A stretch of 64,000 nt of DNA, from positions 1,240,001-1,304,000 of the forward strand of contig JAGPNK010000013.1 of NCBI GenBank assembly GCA_020746835.1, given 5' to 3'. Source of the DNA: Stachybotrys elegans (lineage: Eukaryota; Ascomycota; Sordariomycetes; Hypocreales; Stachybotryaceae). Shown in pieces: positions 21,823 to 32,796 of this stretch. Each line of letters opens with the position of its first letter. Positions within the stretch are counted from its first letter, which is position 1. The translations under genes and the position numbers were made by a program. The notes beneath the pieces were generated by a model. The model worked only from the letters and a program-made list of their open reading frames with translations. It made no database searches and was not told where the DNA came from.

Positions 21823-22439
21823 GATGTCGGGTGTTGTGTGGATTGGGGAAAAGGGAGATGATGCTTGCAACGGTGCAGGTTGTTAATTGATGAATGATGA
21901 AGGTGGTGCTGAGGATGAGCCATTCTGGAAACTGCATTGCGGGAAGCTGTGTTATATATTTCTTCAGTGCTCACTCCTGAAGCCTTCACGATACCAGCTC
22001 GAATATTGGTACTCGTTTGGTCTGTACGGTATTCATTACATGGAGAGCTCGCTTGCCCTGGCTGCCCCATGAGGTCGGCGATGATGGTAGCAAGCACATC
22101 GGCGAAGGCCGACCAGGTGGGCGAAGCTAGCTGTTGGGTCCATCTTTGAACTCCATTATTACTGTTGAAAGAACCATCAATTGGCCAAGCTACGATCCAC
22201 CATGCCGGGCAACGCATGGTTGATGCCCCCTTCCCCGCCTTGCCATCTCTCCACTGTGAAAAATATCGACAGAAACGATCTTAGGACTCATGAGAAACTG
22301 GTGTCCGAAGTCGTGCTGCCGCTGCATTTTTGGGACATTATGTTTTTGTTTGACTAATTGAATGAATATGTGGTGAGATGTTCCAACATCAAGGATAATT
22401 CAGGCCCATCGTCTACCGCAAGCGGTGGTCGGTGCCGTA
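21823..22439. other. Intergenic
   Basis: 617 bases containing the TATA element of the polyproline gene (about 21952-21959). Another in-frame-looking ORF at 21710-21937 (-) overlaps the start of that gene in a different frame and has a hydrophobic N-terminus. I could not join it to the gene by a splice. Confidence 0.4.
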
Positions 22440-22961
22440 CTAATTGCGTGGCTGATAGTAAATTGTATGTGAGCTTTCTCCCTTCATCCTGTCATCTGCA
22501 TACGCCAGCGCCTGGTCTTTACAGTGTTTTAGATTCAAGTCCCGCACCCATCCGTGCTCCTGAAGCACCCGAATGGCATTCATTGCCCAGGTCACGCAGT
22601 CCTGCTGCGGGTAAGTATTCTTGGTTGGGAGAGGAACTTGTTGCAGGATGGTGGTGAGATGGTCCAGTGAAACATCCTCAGCTATTCGTCCTATGATCAT
22701 CTGCCCAAGGAGTTTGTCGTTGGGATCCACGTTTCGTTGAACCCGAAACCACCACCCCATGGTGGGATTATTCAGACGGAATGTGACAGGGTCGATATCA
22801 GATCTGTCGGTAGCATCGAAAATGTAGTAGTCGTGCCCTTTGCTTGCTTCGGGTGTGGCAATGATTGCCCAATGGTAGGCCGAATAGCCAAACGCCTGCC
22901 TAGCATGTCCTTCCGAGTGGCTATCCCTATGATACAGGGCCAGGGCGACAAGACGCGCCAT
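22440..22961 (-). CDS. Small conserved-looking protein, function unknown
   Basis: 173 residues from the ATG at 22961; the frame runs to 23006 but without an ATG. Conserved-looking landmarks are an early YHWAI, then YYIFDATDRSD, and later QQDCVTWAMNAIRVLQ followed by AYADDRM. An early His and a later Cys is the order seen in circularly permuted papain-like folds, but this is only a pattern match. A tract just before the ATG looks like a splice acceptor, so an extra 5' exon is possible. No signal peptide. Confidence 0.6.
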   Translation of the reverse strand: MARLVALALYHRDSHSEGHARQAFGYSAYHWAIIATPEASKGHDYYIFDATDRSDIDPVTFRLNNPTMGWWFRVQRNVDPNDKLLGQMIIGRIAEDVSLDHLTTILQQVPLPTKNTYPQQDCVTWAMNAIRVLQEHGWVRDLNLKHCKDQALAYADDRMKGESSHTIYYQPRN

Positions 22962-23564
22962 CACTCCAGCCGGCTGGGTCAAGAGAAAAGCAGAGGTACT
23001 GGTCAACTGTCAGCCGAGATGATGGGGCTTGGCTCCCGTTGCGCACGCCGTTGCTTTGTCCCGTCGGAGAGTTGGAGGGGCGTATCTGCAGAAATGATGC
23101 CTACCTTTACTTGGAATGACGTGGCTCATCAAACAATGGCCTTTGTTCAGCCCCAACAGCACAGTACTGCAGCTATTGTGCGGAAGCAAGATGTGAAGAG
23201 CGGGGGCGAGACGGTTGCGATCATTACGCAGTGAAAAGCGAAAAACAATGGTCCAGTTTCCTGAACCGTAAAAATGGGGCCCTACACAATTTTAAGTGGT
23301 TCAAGCGATGATCTAATTAGTAGGTCACCTCCAAGTTAGCACAGCAACATCATCTGGGGATCAACAAATGACCCATGTCAAGAGCAGCAGTCATTCAATG
23401 ATGCAGGCAATGAGCAGCGATCAAGTATACACAACACAAAGTCTATTGGGCTATTTTCAAGTTAAAATGTAACATGTGCAAGAATCGGTTCTTCCTGGTC
23501 ATCAAGAGACAGCCCAAGCAGTCAACCACACCACCACCACTACCACCACACCCGTCAAAACACC
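22962..23564. other. Intergenic
   Basis: 603 bases between two minus-strand genes. No family-like ORF. A CCA-repeat-like stretch near 23528-23550 lies in the AA9-CBM1 3' flank. Confidence 0.45.
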
Positions 23565-24619
23565 TTAGTTAAGGCACTGGAAGTAGAAAGGGTTGAGCTC
23601 CTTGCAGGTACCCTCGGCACAGGCGGTCGAGCCGGTGAATCCCTGGCCACCGCACTGAGCAAAGAGAGGCTGGCCCTGGCCGTTGGCGGGAGGCTGAGCG
23701 GGAGCCTCAGTGGGAGCGGCAGGCTCACGAGTAGCAGTGGCCAGAGTGGTGGGAACAGGAGCGGCGGGAGGGTTCTCGACAGGAGGAGCGGGGGCGGGAG
23801 CAGGGGCAGGGGCAGAGCCACCGCCGGAAGCCAGAGCCGGGCCGGGAATGGGGTAGTCGCTGTTGGCCTGGTAGACGTTGAAGAGGATACCAGCGTCAGA
23901 AGCGGTGTACAGAGAGGTGGCGACAACACCAGCGGGGACGTCGCTGCCAGAACCGGTGACCTCGAGGTTGATGCACTGGGGGTAGAGCTGGGCACCGTTC
24001 TCGCGGTTACCCTCGTGAAGAGCAACGATCTCGTGGCGCAGGACGTAGGAGCCAGGAGCCAGGGAGGCGGGGATCGTGGTGGTCCAGGTCAGGCCGTTCT
24101 CAATGAGCTCGTCGGTGACCCAGCGTCCGGGAGCGCTGGAGCCGTCGAGAAGGCCGCCCTCGTTGATCTTGAAGAACTCGAGCGAGGTCTTGTCGACGGT
24201 GCTGCAATCACCGTTGCACGAGGCCATGTAGTCGATGATGGGACCGACGTGAGACTGGGGCCTGTTGAAAAGTGTTAGAAAGGGAGCAGCGAGGAGGGAT
24301 TGTTGGGATGAACGTACCAGGTGTCCCAGGTGATGGAGATGCTGTCACCAGCCGCGACGGTGGCCGAGTTGGCAGCGTTGGTAGCACCGCGGTGGCAGGC
24401 AATGTCCGGGGAGGTGAGCGAGTCGGCCAGAACGAAGCCGTTGTCCTGGACAGTGGTGGCCCATCCGACGCTGTTGGGGGAGGGGTTGCCGGGCTCGAAG
24501 CCGGGGAAGGTCTCGCCGTTGATGGTGATGGAGGTGACGTGACCGTGGGCCGCGACGAGGGCGGGAGCAGCCGCGAGGGCGGCGAGGAGGAGAGAAGTCT
24601 GAGTCTTGGTGGCAGGCAT
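23565..24619 (-). CDS. AA9 lytic polysaccharide monooxygenase with C-terminal CBM1
   Basis: Exons 24619-24318 and 24261-23565 (56-nt intron, GTACGT donor) give 332 residues. The signal peptide ends PALVAA, so the mature protein starts with the copper-binding His ([12 protein letters not shown]). The second His is in [12 protein letters not shown], restored by the splice. QLYPQC supplies the Gln and axial Tyr. A Pro/Ala/Thr-rich linker (about 240-295) leads to a complete CBM1 ([16 protein letters not shown] ... FYFQCLN) with four Cys and aromatic residues for cellulose binding. Secreted, oxidative cellulose cleavage. Strong G/C third positions suggest high expression. A CTATATAG at 24870-24877 is a possible, rather distant, TATA element. 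Confidence 0.96.
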
Positions 24620-27502
24620 GGTGTCTGGTTTGAACTGTTGATGTTTTTTTGACGAAAAAGATGGGGGATGTCTTGTTGACGAAAGTGGTTCGGCTAGCGA
24701 AAGATTCTGGCAAATGTTACAGTTGAAGGAATGAAGCTGCAGTCAATGCAGAGAACGAAGGAAGGATAGCTGAAAAAGCCGGAAAAGGAATGAATGAGAG
24801 TAGGAAACGATGTGTTGTGGATGGAGAGGAAGGAAAGAATCGTCCATTCGACGGGCGACGGGCTCGTCCTATATAGTTTCGTCGGTCGTCGCAGATCGTC
24901 CTCAAAACGATCCGGCCTCACGGTCCGACTGGCGACTGACGGGCCACAAAAAGCGGACGGCGCTAATCATCGACCCCCAGGCGCCTCCCTTGGTTGGCAG
25001 TGGCGGTAGCACGCTGAAACCCATGCAGGTCCCTCAAACCCCCACTGCGTGCTTGTCGAGGGCTCCAGGCGGCTGGGCACGATGGGGGGGAGGCTTGGGA
25101 GGAAAGGGGGGAAAGGGGGGCGGATGGACCATGGCGCTCTGCGTAAATCGCTCGGTAGGCGGCAAGGCCAGATTGGCAGGTATAGCAGAGGGCGCTATGA
25201 GCGTGTGATGTGATGTCTCGTTTCGTCTGATCTATTCCCAGTCGACCTTCTCAGCTGGGCCGCCTGACTGAAGGATCCGTCTCTGGATGTGTAATCTGCC
25301 TGCGGGCGCGCTGACACTTTTAGAACTGTGGCAACTTCAGGACAAACCATGGTTCACTGCAGTCACTCCTTTCTTTGCTTTGTTCTTTTTTTTTGTTTCT
25401 TTTTTCCTCTTTTCCCCCTATCAGTCTTGCTGTTCATTGCTGTTCATCCCAAGCACAGCCATGCCTCTTTGCTTTGCCACGCCGCCCAGTCCCTCGGCGG
25501 CGAAACTTGGCGTTTCACCTTTCTCTGTGTTGGCGTCAGGTAAAACAATGTCTTATTACCGCGCGACCCACCACGAGGTCATCTTGTGGAAGCCATGAGT
25601 TTATGCCTGACACCCGCCCCATAAAATCGCGGCTTGCATGCCAAGTCGTTGCAAGTATGCCAGAAGTTGATTGCGCTCAGAGGGCTTATGGGCTCGGCGC
25701 GTTCCCACACCCGCACCCTATCATTAACGGTCCAAACGGTCCGTATGTCGCGTAAAACGGGCATGCCTGTTTGGCGAGATTGGGTTGCGGCCGTGGAGGA
25801 GACCACGTGGGTTCCGTACATTATCATGACTACGACTACGGCACTGATCGGCCACAGCATCCTTGGCTCGTCTCCCCTGAAGCAAGCCTTAGTAATGTTG
25901 ACAAGTTGCAAATCCTCGACCTACCTACTACGTCGTATTGCGGCATCCATCTGCACAGTCCAGCAGCGGTGGTGAGTGATCCCACGCTGGGCTGGAATGA
26001 GCGTTGCTGAATACTAATTGCACCAGTCTATACGGGAAAGTGCCTCCGAATCTCCATGACAGATTTAAGGTTTCAATCCGCCGTCTCCTACAGTGTGGTG
26101 CGGCACAGCCCGAAGGATGATCGATATATCTGCAATACGCCGCCCTATCGACCCCGTATGTGAGTAAGCACCCCAGAATCAGTCGCGATACGAGACTATG
26201 GATTGAGAACACGATATAAATATACACCTGCATGAGAAGCTTCGGCTCCGACTAGAGTCTTGAATCCGGGGGAATGCTGGAGTGCGAACCAAGATTCATC
26301 GTCCCATGTACTGTATTCATGCAACACTTTCTGAGGGGGCATTGATCCGGCCTAACTTTTCTAAACGGCCAAGGGTTTCCATATTCGTACAAGCTTAATT
26401 CTCATGACGGGAGGGAAACTCGGGTCTGTAACAATGCTTGCTTGAGGGCACACTGCGGTTACAGCTGGTCTAGGGTAGCCCATTACAACGAGACCTGGAC
26501 GCACAGGCGGAATGCATTTCTTGGACGCGTGATAGCCCGAGGGGAGACACTTTGAAGCAATAGTTATGTTTTCTATTGTATTTCTCTAATGTAGGCGTAG
26601 ATCCTTCCGACTTTGTAGCGTTGGTTTTGTGTCAATAACTTTACCACACAGGCGAATCAGAATCGGGCGGTGAAAAAGATAAAATAATCGAAGGCGATGA
26701 ATCTAGAAAAAAGAAGGAAAATAAAAAATAAAATAAAATAAAAACCACAGTGACACGTTTACACAGAAATCATGTTTCCTGCATTGTAGCCCACCGGCCA
26801 GATAATCAGCGGGAAAATCATATCGATTTGCCGCCCACAGGACACCTGTGTTCTGATCTGAGATTCGGCAATAAAGCTCACAACGTCTCGCCAGACTTCA
26901 CTTGGTCATACCGAGGCCAGCTATCTAGTACATCAGTGCGAGATATAAGCGACAAGCACGCCAAGATGCATCCACACCGTCAAGGGATGGCTTCCGCCAT
27001 GGCAGGTGGCTACCTTGAGCATCGGCATATTTGGACCCTGACGGCCTGGTGGGCCTTGACGAAAACCGTGGTTTCTCAAGCGATTACAGACCTCCACTCA
27101 GTATCTTGGCTTCTAGGTTTCCGCCCACGTGAAGGTGCCTGGGAAAGATCATGTAGAGATAGATGAAGCGGTCAGTTCATCTATGTCCTTGGCAAGCTAT
27201 CTATACCCCTAGCAATCCCCTTATCATTCAGGAGAACAAGGCTCTGCAACCTCATGCTGCTTATTAGCCAAGGCTTGCTTGTACTGGGCTGCTGTTTGCC
27301 ATCCCTGAGAGCTGAAAGGGATGCCGAGAGGGGGAGATTGGATGCGCATCCGAGTACCTTTCCCGGCCAAAATTCGGGAGGCAGTGTACCGTCAGGGGGA
27401 AATTTCGGTTCGGAGAAGAAAGCCGAGGCGGACGTGGCACCTTTCGATGAAATTAAAGGATTAATTCAACTATTTTGTACAAATTCTATATTCTAACACG
27501 GG
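24620..27502. other. Gene-poor 2.9 kb
   Basis: Upstream region of the AA9-CBM1 gene and 3' flank of copper amine oxidase 1. Contains a G-rich tract at 25084-25120, a pyrimidine tract near 25383-25420 and an A-rich AAAAT-type repeat at 26701-26742. Frames such as 26750-27166 (+) show no family resemblance. No transposon ends seen. Confidence 0.5.
25084..25120 (+). repeat. G-run cluster, potential G-quadruplex
   Basis: Four G-runs (7, 3, 6 and 6 G) separated by 6, 6 and 3 bases fit the canonical quadruplex pattern. It lies about 465 bases upstream of the AA9-CBM1 ATG, on the strand opposite to the gene's sense strand. Confidence 0.6.
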
Positions 27503-29560
27503 CTAATAGGGCGCCGGATACCACGGAGGGTTGGCATCTTCCAGATCGTATGACCCAGCAAGCGGCTCGACCCCATACGTCTCCACGTTTGCAACACCGT
27601 CTTCGTCGCCGGTGATGTGGATCTGCTGCCTCGTAGAGATGGCGCTGTCACTCCGCTTGTAATTCTGAGGCCGCAGCGTAATCCCCGACTGCGCGCCCTG
27701 GAAGACGGTAACCGGAAGATCGTAGGTATCGGGCATGTGATGCATGCCCAGGTTGAAGTAGAGAACAATGTCCTCTTGCTCGATGGATTCACCATCGAAG
27801 AAGTCGTTGAAATCGACAGCGATGGCCTGGTCCGACCACCCGGACGACCTGGGATGCGCCGAGACGGGCTCGGAATCCTTGCGTCGAAGGGCATACATGT
27901 GGTGGGTTGCCCAGTTGACCAAGTTCCCGAACACAGTCGAATTCTGGACTGTCAAGTGCGTCGTGGAGCCTGTGGAGGGATAGATTCGGAAACCGGGGAA
28001 CTCTCCGTTGCAGTTAGGCTTATCCTTGTTGACAACTGAATACGCCGCTGCTGCGTTGGGCGCCCAGTTGATCTTTCCCTGGTCCTCATTGGTGACGAAG
28101 CTTCTCTCAACCTTCATCGTGTTGACAACCTCGCCGCCCGACCAGGGGTAAACCTGAGAGTGAGGCACGAACTCGCTCTTGAACAGGGTGTTGTTGGTGC
28201 CGAGAATGTCAAGGTCGGCCTTGAAGTTCAAGACGTGGTCGTGCATGGAGCCCGACAGGTCCTTGCGAATGTGGAAGCCATAGTCCCACGCATTGGTGGC
28301 GTTGACGTTGCTCGAGCCTTGGATATATCCAGAAGCCCGGACGAGGACCTGGATAGACCCGTCGTAGTAGAATTCATAGGTCGTCTGGTAATCGTAGTTT
28401 CCAATCGTGCTGATACTGCGGACCATGAAGGCAATGTTCTTTGTTGCATGGAAGGAGCTCCAGTCATAGTGGCGGCTCATAGGGTAGTCCTTGGGGAACT
28501 CGAACAAGCAGAAGGCGTCGGTGTAGGTTGCATAGCTTGGGCAGTCGTAACCCGGAATAAGGTTGAAGTTCATAAAGTCAATGGTCACGTCGAGATAGGA
28601 CGCGTATGTCTGACTCTCGTCTGGCCCGGCATAATGAGCGAGCGCCTCTTGCATGGCGAGCTCATACACAACCCTCTCGCCCCTGAAGTGAACGTCGTGG
28701 AGAGAAATGCCGGCCGGGCCCGTGGCGACGTAGAAGGAGAAGCCCATCCACGAGACGTAGTTCTGGTCAGGGTCAAACTCGTACCGGGCACCATCCGGAA
28801 GAATGGTGACAGGAGGAGACTTGTCGTCGTGTGGAAGCTCATCTCCATTCCACTCCATCTCTTCGTCATAAGGGTTGGTCGGATCTCGACGCTGGATGCT
28901 GCGTCTTCTCTTCGTCTTCATCTTTCGAGCCTCTGCTGGGGTCTGAGACCTTCGGTTTACAGCCCGCTTTGCAACGCGTCTCATCAGGTCCTCGTTCTCC
29001 TCCTCACACCCTTCGTACACCACGGTGGGGTTACCATTGTTCACGTATGCCAGAGGGGTTGCCTTGGTCGAGTTTCCAATGGGAAGAGGTCTGTTTTCAG
29101 GGCAGCGTTAGACAAGTCATCCCAATGGCGTGATGCATTGACTTACCCAACCATGTATTCTCTCTCAAAGCAGTCTCCGTAACCCATTACACGGGCATAC
29201 CGCGGGGGCTTGGGGCCATTTCCGGCCAGATACGTAGTTGCTTCCGTCTTATTAGGAGGGAGCAGCCACGGGCGGTAGTCCCAATACTGGACATCACGAA
29301 GGCTTTGCCTTGTTCAGCAATGGTCCACAGTGCGGCCGATGAGCTCCTTCTTACCTTGACGAATTCTGGCGTTCCAAGAAATCTTCAATGTCGGATGCTT
29401 CCGAGTTGGAAATTCCGGCAAAGATGTTCTCATACGGCGCAGTGGAAGCAATGTAGGGTCCCCTTGCATCGCTGGCGGCACGGGGAACGTTCTGAGATCC
29501 GGCAACTGTGGCAGATGCGCCACTGATGGCGAGGGCCGTGAGGGAGGCAAGAGTCCACAT
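27503..29560 (-). CDS. Secreted copper amine oxidase 1, short form with basic insert
   Basis: Exons 29560-29355, 29302-29147 and 29090-27503 (introns 52 and 56 nt) give 649 residues. A signal peptide (MWTLASLTALAISGASA) is present. The tyrosine that becomes the TPQ cofactor is in TIGNYDY. Copper ligands are the HDH of SMHDHVLNFKADLDI and the His in LGMHHMPDTYD. The enzyme oxidises primary amines to aldehydes, NH3 and H2O2. Compared with the 775-residue paralogue at 52734, the stretch between EYMVGPLPIG and the YVSWMGFSFYV core is about 90 residues shorter. In place of an N3-like domain it holds a highly basic segment with many dibasic pairs (RRVAKRAVNRR, KTKRRRSIQRR), possible Kex2 sites. A TATATATA at 29635-29643 lies about 80 bases upstream. 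Confidence 0.92.
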
Positions 29561-32500
29561 ATTGACGATGTAGATGGCGGGATTTAGCCGTGACGAGTGG
29601 TGGTGAGGACCAAGAGAAAGGTCGTGATGACTACATATATATACCTACTGTGAGGCCTGGGGCTCGCATATTGTCACAGACGGCAGTTGACTAAATCGGC
29701 TGACCAGATCTACATGCCGGAAATGAGGCTCTCCGCCCCCGTATGAGTGCACTGCCCCGGATGCTATTAGGCAGGCAACTGTGGGCGAACATGGCCTTGA
29801 TCAACCGCACCCCACATGCAGAATCCTTCCATGAAGAGTCATGGGCGGCATCTGCTGTAGAGCAACCATGAATTTTCGGATTTCGGGCTCTTGTCGACTC
29901 CTACATCTCTCGTGTCTGTCTTGTTAAAATTCTCACCTAACAACAAGAATAAGATTGTAGGAGTAGGGCGAGAAGCAATCCTCATGCTGGTCAAAGGCTT
30001 GGATGGACAGTGCTGGTATTTTTAGCACCTCTGGGCACTTCCTATGGCACTATTGCAAATGCAGCTTACGTCTGACATGGCTTTTGGTCTTGGCAACCCA
30101 TCTGCAAGGCTGCTGTAGCCTCAATTATTACCAGGGGAGCATTCCTACAGACGGACTTTTGGGTGCCATGACCAATGGAAATTAGGGTCCTCTACTTGGG
30201 CCTTCCCTATGATGTTAGTCACCTTCAGGTGGGCCCTCAATGACAGCCTCGGGCGCTGGGATCTATCCGAGTCTAGAACGCCCTCTGCACCATCCCAGTT
30301 GACAGTTGACAGCCCGAAGACGGGTGCGCTACCCGTGAAATCATTTCCCCCAAGGGAACCCATGGCGCAGCGGACTGATATCATTTCGATGAATCCACCC
30401 AGCTCGGTTCCGATGATCACAACCATACTGGGCACTCGTGCTATGGAGGTTCTATTTTACGTCACTGTCGTTGTGGCCCTACGAGCTTGACCGCCTGGAC
30501 GATCTACCCAGACCCAGCTTTCACGATGCAGATTTTTGTGCAGATTTTTGTGCAGATATTCGTGGTATTATGTTCTCAACGTTATAGGAACGAGCGCGAG
30601 ACGAACATGGGGCTGCTGGATGGTTCTTTTGTATCTCGCATGACGAGCCTGCCCCCAGTGTCAGCACTCAGCCACACTCGGTAATTCCCACCTGGTGTTC
30701 ATCTCTATCACTTGCTTGTGGGTAATCAACGAGCTTAGGACATGGTTGAGCACAGCCAAGGTGCTACAAAAAATATTAACGTCACGGTTTTGGTCATGAG
30801 CGGACCTACCATGGTAAAGTACTCAGGCTATGCACAGTAAGTCCAGCTCGCTTAAGAGTATTAAAGTCGTTTGATGCTTATCTTTCCTGGTACTTCTTCC
30901 ATGTTGTGTAACGTCTGGTTGCGCATTATTGTCTTTATCGTCTCACGCGCCGGGCGCTTTTGCCGTCTAACCTTCATGAACCATCAGCGTGCTCACATGT
31001 GATTTTCCGTGTCTGATGCTTTCTTCAGCACACCTGGAGGTCAAATCTTGGCATGACCCTGCGGGGGAATGACACTCAAAATCGCTGATTGGCGTCACAT
31101 AGCCCTTACAATCCAATCGCTTTCGCATCACATTATCGCCAGCTAGAAGTTGTATTACGCCCCCATAGAACGCATTGCGCTGGTGGATGTTCCAAGCTCG
31201 CTTGAGGTTTTCTTGTTGCTGTGCTATGCATTTTTCTCAGCACTGTATCACATCTCTAGTCAACCTCAGGAAGAAAGTTCTTCTACAAAAAAAAAAAGTC
31301 CGCTGACCTTCGACTGTGTTATATGCAATTTGAATCACATGGCGATTTCCACAAACACACGGAGCAAGGAGTTCCCATTGGCCTAGACTACATGTCCTGT
31401 TAGGTCAAGGAAGACGTGTCACGCGTGGCATTCAAGTGCCCATAACGGTTGAAGCTCTAGCATGATGGGTGAATGCTATTGTCAGCTACCCACAGTTGAA
31501 TGGAACTTCCAGTTTGGACTTCAAGTCATAGCACTATCAGGTCTAAGGGACAGAGATTCCGCGACGGTCCCGATTACCCGGATTATTCGCAACGTCTGGT
31601 GTAGCACTGGCACGTCTACTCAGCCCACCTCTGAGCTCAGACACTTGGTTGTCTGAGTCTGGAACCGTTGAGCATAACATTCTGGTAAGCATGACGCTCT
31701 GGCGCACTCGTATTCGTTATGGTAGATGCAAAATTTGTAGATCATGTCTTATCCCTTTCCCTTAGCTCCATGCTACAAGACTCCTGCATGGCCCAGTACG
31801 TGCTGTGCACCATCATTCGAAAGCGCTAGAATAAAAAAAATGTTTCGCAGAAGCCTAGACCTCTCTGAATGTGGAAACTTCAGCTAATAATAATGGTATC
31901 GCCTGCAACCCTTTCGCATACATACAACAGTCATGCGGGCAGCCAGTGGCGCTGATGACCCGTACATTTTGGCATGGGCCTCAGATCCTCGCGTTCAGCC
32001 TTCACCGTTCTTTCCCATTTACAAGACCTGATTGGCTATCTCTGAAGCCTTGTTCCTTGTCTCACTTGAAGTCGCCATAGCTGAGACTTCCCGATTAGCG
32101 TGAGAAGATTCCAGATCGATCCGACCATGTGCCCGGCGCTATGACCAGAAGGTGCTAAGAATAACGCGGCGGTAACAAGTGGTAGAAAAGCATTCAGATT
32201 GAGAGAGTAGTCTGCCGGATTCTCGTCAGTGTAGGCATACATGGGTCTTTCATGAAAAATATGCAGGCATTTTATAGAGCAAAGAAGAGCACAAGGACGG
32301 AATGCGCTTGCATCTTGTTGTGACACGTCACAACGCATGTGCATTCACCCCGTTTTCGCACAACTGGAAGTGGAGGATTTCAGCCTCTCCCAGGCATCCC
32401 CCTTGCAACAGGAAAAAGGAATACCACCTTGCGGGGACGTTCATTGGCTGAGGGGAAGCCACCTCGTAAGTTAGCATCAATAGTTGCGCGCCACAAATCC

Positions 32501-32796
32501 ACGGCCCGGGCCTCAGACCAACCGGGGACGTGGAGTCTAGGCCTGGATTGTCCAGCGCGATCAGAAGATCACGGGTTCTCGTACTGTATTCAATAGTCCT
32601 GGTAACCTTGCAAATGAAGTTGCCACATAGCTTAATCCCGCAGCTGAAAGACTCGATTCCTACAAAATTTGAAAGTGAGCAAGACAGATTAAGTATATAA
32701 GGCCTGCGAGATTCCATCAAGTTGATGAGAGTGACAGAGCCAGTCTCATTCTTCCATCCATATTACCTGGTCAATAGCCTGCATCGACAAGTCGAA
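29561..32796. other. Gene-poor 3.2 kb between divergent oxidase genes
   Basis: 5' flanks of copper amine oxidase 1 (-) and the multicopper oxidase (+). TATATATA at 29635-29643 and TATATAA at about 32693-32699 fit their promoters. A three-unit 12-nt tandem repeat sits at 30528-30563. No ORF here resembles a protein family; no RNA gene or mobile element recognised. Confidence 0.5.
30528..30563 (+). repeat. 12-nt tandem repeat, three units
   Basis: Two perfect copies of GCAGATTTTTGT followed by a diverged third (GCAGATATTCGT). Non-coding context; likely a minor minisatellite. Confidence 0.85.

Noticed and set aside
20842..21861. 339-codon open frame on the + strand
   Set aside because: Antisense shadow of the polyproline-hinged gene; Gly/Arg runs are the complement of proline codons.
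26750..27166. 138-codon frame on the + strand
   Set aside because: No signal peptide, domain or regular hydrophobic pattern; codon use looks random.
28160..29182. 340-codon open frame on the + strand
   Set aside because: Lies opposite the catalytic domain of copper amine oxidase 1, which has unmistakable motifs.
29561..32796. Possible transposon relic or RIP-mutated repeat in the long gap
   Set aside because: No terminal repeats, transposase or reverse-transcriptase fragments, and no extreme A/T shift visible by eye.
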